Positions 55,669 to 64,000 of a stretch of DNA of 64,000 nt are shown here, one piece after another. Every line of letters starts with the position of its first letter. Position 1 is the first letter of the stretch. The notes beneath the pieces were generated by a model. It made no database searches, was not told where the DNA came from, and was given only the letters and a program-made list of their open reading frames with translations. The stretch spans positions 2,976,001-3,040,000 of the forward strand of contig JACGCM010001747.1 in NCBI GenBank assembly GCA_014058105.1. Reading direction: 5' to 3'. The DNA comes from Kingdonia uniflora (lineage: Eukaryota > Streptophyta > Magnoliopsida > Ranunculales > Circaeasteraceae). A program made the position numbers and the translations under genes.

Positions 55669-56995
55669 CCGAGTCAAAAAGTTTGAGAACTTCCTTCTTC
55701 ACCACCTCCATCATGGTGGGATTCAACCGCCGTTGTATCTCGCGAGAATTTTAAGCACCTTCCTCGAGATTGATGTGATGCATGCAAACTACCAGGCTAA
55801 TCCCCTTCAAGTCTGCTATAGACCACCCTTGGGTTGATTTGTGACTATCAAGGGCACCCAAAAATCTACTTTCTTAGTCAATATTGAGGTTGGAAGCTAT
55901 GATCACAGGCAGAGTGTTAGAATTACCTAAGAAAGCATACTTCAAAGTCTTAGGTAATGGCTTGAGGTCTAACTTGGGTACATTAACAATGGATGGAATA
56001 GGCAAAGTAGTGGACGGTTCCAAAGGTTCAACATGAGGTCTCCATTTGGACTTGTTAAAAATAGGTGTTGAGTTGAGTAGAGCATTAATCTCTTCAGCAA
56101 TCGGATTTTCATCAAAGTCTTCACCAAAGTTCACAAGACATGATTCTAAGGGGTCCTCGGAAAATAATTTAGGGAATGAGTTGTAAACTAGAGAGTCAAT
56201 CATATTCATCTCAGCCATGTCATTTGAATGAGGGACTTGAGTATTATTGTTAAAAACATTGAGCTTGATCTTCATGTATCCCATTGATAGTTGTAAGACC
56301 CCATTAAAGCAATTAATAATGGCATGAGCAGTCGCAAAGAAAGGGCGACCCAATATGATGGGAATCTCACAGCTAGGATTCTTTACATCTTTAGTGTCCA
56401 AAAGAATAAAGTCCACAGGAAAAATAAGAGTATCAACCTTGATAAGAATATCCTCAAGGATACCACATGGGTATCGTATTGACCTATCAGCCAATTGAAG
56501 CGTCATTCGGGTAGGTTTGAGTTCTCCAAGTCCTAATTCCTGATAGACCGAGTAAGGTAAGACATTCACACTATCCCTTAAGTCAAGTAACACCCTATCC
56601 ACTTTATGATCTCCAATTTTACAAGGGATTGTTGGGCTTCCAGGATCTTGAAGCTTATGAGGGGTTAATGTCTCAGTCAAGAAGACTTCCTTGTGCACAT
56701 TGATTTTCCTTTTCCTAGTGCACGCATCCTTAAGGAATTTGGCATATGCAGGGATAAGCATGATGGCATCGAGTACTGAAATATTTATATGCACTTGCTT
56801 AAATATATTCAATATCTTGTCAAATTGAATCCCTTTATTAGCCGGAAGAAGGTGTTGTGGATAAGGCACTTTTGACTCAAAATGTGCCTTTGGTAGGGAA
56901 ATAGACGAGGTAGGCAACTCCTTAGATTTATTAAAAGATTCACTTGTGCCGACCTCATCCTTAATAGCAACGGGTGTTGCCTCAACCCTAGGCAT
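55669..56995 (-). pseudogene. Ath-C protease and start of RT
   Basis: A 373-codon open frame (56995-55874) covers the gag-protease linker and protease: IGDHKVDRVLLDLRDSVNVL, where the family has DLGAS, so the Gly-Ala after the catalytic Asp is altered to Arg-Asp, then IPIILGRPFFATAH with ILGRPF intact. Beyond a stop, RT begins (HINLEEGA, RRLNPTMMEVVKKEVLKLF) and shows a small internal deletion before joining the LTR. The catalytic Asp is kept, but the flanking change probably abolishes activity. Confidence 0.83.
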
Positions 56996-58665
56996 TTCAA
57001 CTCGGTTATCAATTTGTCTACCACTTTGAAGAGTTGCAATGGTATTAACCTATTTGGGAATTGAGCTAGAATCAAACCCCAGTGGTCCTTTCAAATTAGA
57101 TACAGGTTGGTTAGGTAGCATACCTGGTGGTCCCTCATGTAATGCATTTGTCAATTGTCCTATCTGAGTCCTGAGATTAGAGATAGATTGGGATGTAGAA
57201 TTTTGATTCACCAAAGTCTGCTTTTGAAATTGCATCATTTGTAGCTAAAATTGCAAAGCTTGTTTTTGGCTTTCCATTGATTGTTGCATAAAGAGAGCAA
57301 GGGTATCTTCCAAAGATGGTTTGGGTGGAGCGGGTGGAAACTGTTTGGATGACTGAAAGGATTGTTGAGGTACCTAAGGATAAGATTGAGAAAGGGGATT
57401 CCTAGGCAAATTATGACCTGAGGTTTGTGGCTCTCCAAAACTTAAACTGGGTTTATTGTTCTTCCACAAAAAATTTGGGCGGTCCTGCCAAGTTGGCTTG
57501 TACAGGTCAAAGGGCCTCTTGTAGGTATTATTCAAAGCAATCACTTGCTCTTGATTGTTATTCATTTCATTGAGCATGGGGCACATTTTAGTCACATGGG
57601 TTACATCATAACAAATGGCGCAACCCTGTTGCTGAACCTGGTTCACACTACCTTTAGATTAATTCGTACCCATAGCCTCAATTTTTTGGGTAAGAGTATC
57701 TAATTTGGATTTAATGGCCGTTCCCTCACTCACTTCATATAAGCCACCTTTCTTGGTTGTACAAATATTTCTATGTGGATCAAAATCCCACTGTTGAGAG
57801 TTCTCAGCCAATGTCTCAAACTCCTCATAGGCTCTATCAGGTTCAAGGTCCTGGAATTTGCCACTATGCATGGATTCTATCCTATAACGATTCTTAGAAG
57901 TTATTCCACGATAAAAGATCTGGGCTAAATGTTGCTTCTCAAAACCATGATGGGGACATTGTGAAAGAAGATCTTTATATCTCTCTCATGCCTTATAAAA
58001 CATTTTACTTTCATTTTGAACACATTCAACAACTGTATTTCTAAGAACGAGGGTTTTCCCATAGAAAACTATTAGGTTTTGAACTTAGTCTCCATTGGAT
58101 CCCATAAATTAATAGATGTTGGTGCCAATGAATCAAGCCAATGACTCGCCTTATCTTTTAGCGAGAATGGGAATAAACGAAGGTGGACAGAATCCTCAGT
58201 AAAATGTTGGTATTTGGAGAGCGCACAAATTTTCTTAAACTTATAGACAAGCTTATAAGGGCTCTCAGAATCAAGCCCACAAAAAATAGGTAACATTTGG
58301 ATCACACTAGGCTTAATTTCATAATAGTTTGTCGTGACAATTGGTAACACAATACAGGAAGGCATATCACCCACCACTGGGGTCCAATAGTCCCTAAAAG
58401 ATTTAGCGGCAGCTATGATTGGGGGTTCGACTTCTAGCTCGACAATAAGTTCAATTGGGTCAACTCTAGATGAATTACCCTCCTCCGAAATTGGAAAAAC
58501 TCGAGATGGATCACTTTCCTCCCAAACTGGGGATTCTAAGTCCTCTATTGTATTAACTGAGCGAGGTGGTCGCCCTCTCCGCTTAGGCTGAGATGGTGGC
58601 CCGTAAATAGGTAAAGGTTTCGGTAAGCTTCCTAAACGTTTTCCTCCACTTGTCCAATTGATCAT
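56996..58665 (-). pseudogene. Ath-C gag
   Basis: It opens at 58665 with MINWTSGGKRLG and a Pro/Arg-rich PSQPKRRGRPPRS. It then has the gag core NYYEIKPSVIQMLPIFCGLD, HFTEDSVHLRLFPFSLKDKA and SHWLDSLAPTS to 58072. After frame breaks the same protein continues: AEN-QQWDFDPHR (57871-57659), a knuckle-like CAICYDVTHVTKMC (57646-57374) and a Gln-rich tail near 57238. The N-terminal 197 codons are fully open. It is a structural particle protein; the tail would bind RNA. Confidence 0.83.
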
Positions 58666-60100
58666 GCATAACTAATAATCAATAAAATTCGGCACCCGGT
58701 GCAGTAAACAATTAATCAAACCAAGATTCTAGCACATTAACATTTTTTAGAAGTAATAATTAGGTCTCCCCTATATTCTTCTATGTTCAAAATGGGTACG
58801 ATGGCAAAAGGCTTTGATTCCAATACTCCCCAACGTTACTATGCTAGTACCAACTTAAAGTAGATGTTCAGTCCTCACGCCCGAACAAGTCGCCTTATCG
58901 TACGTCAGTACTCAGAATGGTGACGTCGCAAACCTACAACCAGTATTTCGTGGCGCTAGGCTGGGGCCATATCCTATGAACCCGCGTTTGTTCCCCGGTC
59001 TGGTACACCTATCCGTTGGGTGATGAATTCCCGCGGGAATCTTGCTACTCTTTTTTATTAACAGTTATTTTGAGATCTAGGATGTTCAATTTTCGTATGA
59101 TACAAATTTCTTCGTATCCCTAATGGGTGGTCCTACTTGTTGGAGAACTTTTTGGGTGATAAAATCCCGTAAGTCTCTTACAGTTTTTACCTTTACTAAT
59201 GTTAGAATGAAAAGGAATATTAAGCACAGCAATAGGTCAATCCAACCACTGTAAAAAAAATTATTAGAGCAACATGTATTTGTACAGTCCACATGACTTT
59301 ATATGTCCTAGTGCCGGGGCGTAGCGGATATGTACCCCTTCTAGATGTCAAGTTAGAGAAGTACCAACCTACGGGAAGTGTTTCCTGGTGAATCTATGGC
59401 CGCCCCTTCACTTAGGGGGTACAAGAAGGAAATTGTTGAAGTAGCTTTGAGTTTTTCGTACTTTCCGATCATCGCACCTTTTCCAGTTCTTTTATCTTGC
59501 ATATCAATGCCAAAAATAGTCAAAGCTGAAACGAGGAGCTATTAATCGAACATGGAGGTGTTTATCAAGATTACCAAGCAATGAAACAATTCAAACAAAA
59601 TACTCAAAACTAAACCGTGCAAGACTATATAACAATTGGGCACATGCAAACCTAAGCACGCCAAACTTTAAATACCAAATCAAGAGATGAGCACATGCAA
59701 AACAAGTAAATCAAAGAGATGTGGTACTGTTAAAATTTTGAACCACTTTCCCTCCTAAACCAAGCTCCGCTTTTGACTTTAGTCTTTAGTAATAGTTCAA
59801 AACATTTACAATATTATTTGCATATGCATGTGCAAATAAATGGTCTATGAATAAAGCAAGCTTGCACTACAACAAAGTACAACAAAGTACCAGCAACTAT
59901 GAGTACTCCCTTAACTGAGTTGCATATGCACTCATAATAATGGCAATCCCAGTTTTATGTGAGAATAATTATATGACCAGCAAGTACAAACACAAACCGC
60001 ATGATGCCACTTTGATGTAAAGAACCACTTTGAAGTAAGAAATTAAAAACATAAAAGAAGGTAAAATCGGCTTAAAATAGCATCTCAATAAAATACATAT
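58666..60100 (-). other. Ath-C untranslated leader
   Basis: About 1.4 kb between primer site and gag, with no convincing ORF. Long leaders are usual in Athila-type elements. A GC-richer segment lies at 58890-59030. Confidence 0.65.
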
Positions 60101-60121
60101 TGGTCCCCGGCAACGACGCCA
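60101..60121 (-). other. Ath-C primer-binding site
   Basis: The minus strand reads TGGCGTCGTTGCCGGGGACC, starting six bases after the LTR end. It differs by one base over 17 from TGGCGCCGTTGCCGGGG, the site complementary to plant aspartate tRNA. Confidence 0.8.
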
Positions 60122-60127
60122 AAAACT

Positions 60128-61241
60128 TGATCGATTATAAACTGACGTCTTAAAAGACTCGCAAGTGCACGGTGTACCGTTAAGTACAAGGGTAAGTGGG
60201 GTCGTATCCCTAGAGACTTGTGGTGCGAATTATACTTCGAGCTACTAGTTTTATCCAATAACAACGAGTTTGTGTAGGTTTTGAAATAAAAAGGAGAAAA
60301 ATAAAAATTACAAGATAAATTAGAGTGAAAACCAAGGCATCGATTCCACTCTACCCTTTGTAACCATTAGATAGCATAAATAATTAAAGTAAATTACGAG
60401 TTCCCGTATCGCATATCCATGGTCGGGCATATGCAATACATCAAAAGATATAATAGATTTAGTAATTGGGAACTACCCATAAACCAACATACTCAACAAT
60501 GGTCTGATTGATAAGTATGGATTATGTTCTCTTCTCCATATTCTTAACCTATCTTGTTATGGTCCAACAAGATGGTTACATAGATTCATTATTCCTCATA
60601 ATCCTAGCTATGGTCAAGCATAGGATGAAGGAATACGAATATGCAATATTTTAGGATAAAAAGAAAGTAATTACTCTAACTAAACTACACAATCTACACT
60701 AAGGCTACATTAGGTGGAGTTTCATCTAGCCTTGGCTAAGAAGATCAGCTACTCATCCCTTTGATCATTGTCATACTACTATTACTACGATAAAATTAAA
60801 AGAAAAAGACAAGAGAAAGAATAACCTTTATTACTATAAACTTTGATTTACACTCTCCAAGATGATCTCTCATGGGTAAGATTCCCCTACTATTTATAGA
60901 GTATAGGAAGGGTTACAAAATATCACTATTAATATATAATCCCCTAAATAATGCCTAAAGTCATGCATATATATTACAACTCATGAGAATAATATCAATA
61001 TTTAATTTTCTTCAATGGGCTTCCATGCATGGGCCTTTGGTTGACAACTTCAAATGATAATCATTGTTAGAGTGCATCACCCTTGTTCTTTCTTAATAAT
61101 TGGAAAAATGTATGACTTGTTCATCATGTGACCGATTTCTGTAAATACAAACAAAAGCACTATTAGTATCACATTTATTTAATAAATGACTAGATAGATA
61201 TAAATTTAGGAGTTGTACACGTAAATATTATCCGTCTATCA
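60128..61241 (-). repeat. Ath-C 5' LTR
   Basis: 1114 bp; minus strand TGATAGACGG (61241) to ATCGATCA (60128). Matches the LTRs at 13616-14718 and 21024-22149. CTATAAATAGTAGG is read on the minus strand near 60890. Confidence 0.92.
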
Positions 61242-62488
61242 CTTATAACCAACCTATGGTAGGTTGCTTCTGCGTTCTTCAGACCGAATGGCATGACTTT
61301 ATAGCAGTAGTGGCCCCTTTTAATAATGAAGGTGGTTTTATCTTGATCTTCGCCTAAGAGAGGTATTTGGTTATATCCCGAATTAGTATCCATCATCGAT
61401 AGGAGCTTCTGTCATGCTGTAAAATCAAAGTTGTCTTTCGACATGTATTTGTTGAGATTCGTAAAATCTACACAAATTTTGACCTTTCTATTTTTCTTTA
61501 AAACCGCTACTATGTTTAAAATCCAATCTGAGTATTTGGCTTTTCGAATGAAAATAACTTTGATCAATTTATTAATTTATTTGTTGATCTCATCTCTGAG
61601 ATAAGGTGAGAGCCTCCTGTGCTTTTGTTTGACTGTCGTAGCTATATCTTAAATACTTAATCTGTGGTGGGTTTTTACTGGGTCAACTCCTGGTATTTCC
61701 TGAAAAGTCCATGTAAACACGTCTTTATTGGTCTGAAGGAAGCGTATGAGAGCTTTATTTTCCAGTTGGACTAGTGCGATACCAATGTATGTTCCCCTGT
61801 TATGTCCATCGATCTAAATGTACTTTATGGGTTCGATTATGGAAGGCTAATCCTCTATGTGAGCAACTTTTTGTAATTGCTATGCAGTGAATTTGTCAGA
61901 TACGTTGGGCATGGTAGATACTATATTTTTGCAAGATCGAGCTAGCTTCTGACTCCCTTTAATCTCGCACAGATGCCCTCATTGTATTTAAATCGTAGTG
62001 CTTGAAGGTAAGTAGAAGGGATCGCATGCATGTTGTGTAACCAGCAACCCCCCAAAATCTTTAAAAATTGAGATTTTTCATTGATTACGTAGAATATTAT
62101 GTCGAGGGTTGTCGGTCTGGCTGTTAATGGTAGGACAATTTTTCCTACTCTTTCAACTTTAGATCCATTGAATCTGCAGATATCGATATCGCTTGGCTGC
62201 ACTTATTTTATTAATCCCATTTACTCGATTGTGCTCTGGAATAGGATTTCGATATCGTTGCCCATATCTATCATCATAGTAAGTTTTTCATTTTAAGCAT
62301 GATAACCAACGCATCATGATGTGGGAACTTGACATGACCTATGTCGCAATCTTCGAATGAAATACTAGTTCGTCATAAACTTGATTCAGGTAGGAGTTTA
62401 GCTTCTTTCTCCTTAACCGTGAGGTCATGGCATTCTACCAATCTTCTCCTCTTGAATCTGGCTGAATTGTTGATCTGATAAATCTCGA
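61242..62488 (-). pseudogene. Tat-3 protease and N-terminal RT
   Basis: From right to left on the minus strand: a protease region around 62300-61940 containing VLPLTARPTTLDIIFYVINE (usual LPVTVGPTT), then a linker with several stops (61930-61640), then RT blocks near 61540-61450 (a basic KNRKV-type strand) and 61396-61242 reading MMDTNSGYNQIPLLGEDQDK, FGLKNAEATYHRL. The frame is cut at 61242 by Ath-C and resumes at 55435. It is homologous to Tat-2 36465-37490. Confidence 0.83.
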
Positions 62489-64000
62489 TCATGTGGTTAA
62501 GGTAGAGGTAATGCAAGTACTTTTCCTCAGACTATTCTCTAACTTGAATGACCTCGACTGCTTCTTGTAAATTCTATTATTATATCCTTCCAGATCGATA
62601 ATATATATGTGCATTCTTTCGTCTTTAAAAATATACTCCAACAATCTCTGCACGGTGTAGCACCAATCAGTTTTGTGATGTGTCATTTCATGGTGCATAT
62701 AGTAAGGTTTGCCTTCGATTGACTCTCGAGGCTGAGCCACACGGAAGAATTTATTTTTCGCCAGTATATAGTAGATTTCTGAAATCTTCACATTCAATTT
62801 CAGAAGGACAGGTTTTGGTAATAAATTTTCTTTACGAGATTTTCCTATATCTATTTTGGTGCTCCTCTTGCCACCCTGCTCATCACTGTTTTGTTCACTG
62901 TCTTTATCTGTGGTTTGACTCATCGTGGCTAGGACGATTTTAGTAGATTTATGCCTTTTAGATATCATCCTTTCCAGATTGATATACCTATTTACTTTAT
63001 CAATAATTTCTTCCAAAGTTGAGGGTTTGTTCAAGAAAATATGCTTTTTCGCCTAATAATCAATATGTAGAGCATTGGTAAATGCCAAAATGGTTATCTT
63101 CTTATCGAGATTATCAACTTTTTGAGCAAGTTTGAGGAACTTCTTAGAGAAAACTTAGAGCTTCTCCCCTTGAGACTGCTTGAGACTAATAAGAGTGTAC
63201 AGGTTCTCATCCTTATCTTTGTTGTTAGCACACGTCTTTACAAAGATTTTTTGCAATTGGTCGATAGTTAGGATAGAATTTTTGGGTAAGGAATGAAACC
63301 ATCGGAGTGGTTCTCCCTGAAAACTTATAGTGAACAGCCGACAAAGAATGTGGCTTAAGTTTGAATATAACCCCAACGAATCTCAGAACTGCTGGACGTG
63401 TTCATTTGGATTAGTTCATTTGTATTTGTGTATCTTAGGAGTACAAAATCCTATTAGAATTTCTATGTCGAATAACTCTCTGGCAATCAGACTACCTTAT
63501 AATTTGCCCAAATTATCTTTGCTGCATTGAACTTAAGCTTCTATCAATTCCTTAATTCATTGATCCATGTGTTCGTGTGTGATGTATTGGCATGGTGCTA
63601 GAACTGTTTGATGTGCGGGTCTGGGGTTATAATTTTCGTTGCTCTCGCTCAAATGTTCTCAAACCGATACCCAGGATGGGGGTCGTGACTCTTCCTCTGG
63701 ACGCTTCAAGTACCGGTATCCCCTACTAATTTCTTACTAACCTTCCTATTCCATATGAATTAAGGCTTCTGGTCCCCGTAGATCATTGTAGGGGTACCTG
63801 GAAGATCCTCTGCTTGCTGTTCCTCAAGGTTCTAGTCTATCTCCTACTGATATTCTAGAATTTACGGGTATGACCTCCTGTTTCTAGGGAGCTTGTCCCT
63901 GTTGATTGCCTTGTAGAACTTTTAAGGTAGTCTACAATGTTGTCATCTGTTCTTCATGTCATTTAAACTCCAACTATCGAGTTTTGCGCTCCTCTTCAAG
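62489..64000 (-). pseudogene. Tat-3 gag, running off the window edge
   Basis: Minus-strand pieces: a degraded N-terminal part (64000-63400, with ITHEHMDQ and PKIHKYK), then MGLYSNLSHILCRLFTISFQ and PLRWFHSLPKNSILTIDQLQ (63376-63155), then NKPSTLEEIIDKVNRYINLE, YYMHHEMTHHKTDWCYTVQR and LLEYIFKDERMHIYIID in a 181-codon open frame (63034-62489). It is better preserved than the Tat-2 gag. The 5' LTR and gag start lie beyond 64000. Confidence 0.83.

Larger units (their letters stand above)
55436..61241 (-). mobile_element. Ath-C: Athila-like element with internal deletion, nested in Tat-3
   Basis: On the minus strand: full 5' LTR (61241-60128), primer site, 1.4-kb leader, gag, protease, the first few RT residues, then an abrupt join to the last 233 bp of the 3' LTR (55668-55436). 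Most of pol, the 3' untranslated region and the first ~880 bp of the 3' LTR are deleted. Of the three Athila-like copies it has the best-preserved gag-protease. Confidence 0.9.

Overview
The window reads as a gene-poor, transposon-dense stretch of a flowering-plant nuclear genome, probably a eudicot. This rests on plant-type Ty3/gypsy elements (Athila-like, and Tat-like with a second RNase H), a Ty1/copia element with a methionine-tRNA type primer site, a CACTA-type terminus, a LINE tail and a decayed CYP707A-like P450. No bacterial-style genes, RNA genes or CRISPR arrays were seen. Every protein-coding stretch I can recognise is broken.

Layout. 1-2410: P450 remnant lying on the element side of a CACTA-like terminus. 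2411-3275: copia-type gag remnant (minus). 3786-4098: 5'-truncated LINE with a 21-bp target-site duplication (TSD). 6862-14718: Athila-like element 'Ath-A' (plus; gag, protease, RT, RNase H, integrase, 3' LTR; 5' end lost). 14719-21023: low-copy sequence with a host gene fragment whose last exon is interrupted by a complete copia element (15574-19623). 21024-24165: 3' part of a second Athila-like element, 'Ath-B' (minus). 24166-54047: Tat-like element 'Tat-1' (plus), split by a 20.2-kb insertion at 31234-51441. 54048-64000: Tat-like 'Tat-3' (minus), split inside its RT by Athila-like 'Ath-C' (55436-61241, minus).

The 20.2-kb insertion is the most striking structure. Both outer ends are the 3' end of the same 614-618 bp LTR, in opposite orientation. 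It is flanked by the same 5 bp (ACACC), and an unoccupied version of the target site lies within the insertion itself. It therefore looks like one integration event of a molecule with two 3'-LTR ends ('Tat-2', left arm minus, right arm plus). The right arm later received a non-autonomous LTR element, 'D' (38780-43210). D has paired 691-bp LTRs and an interior made largely of a 194-bp tandem array and a 21-bp minisatellite.

All Tat-like copies that retain the region carry, downstream of pol and on the opposite strand, a multi-exon coiled-coil gene with conserved GT/AG borders. Next to it are two further small antisense ORFs (orfX about 152 codons, orfY about 117 codons), and a TATA box faces orfX. 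This antisense unit is the best candidate for under-described biology here. Antisense extra ORFs are known from the Tat lineage (for example Grande), but the intron structure, TATA box and orfX/orfY seen here deserve checking.
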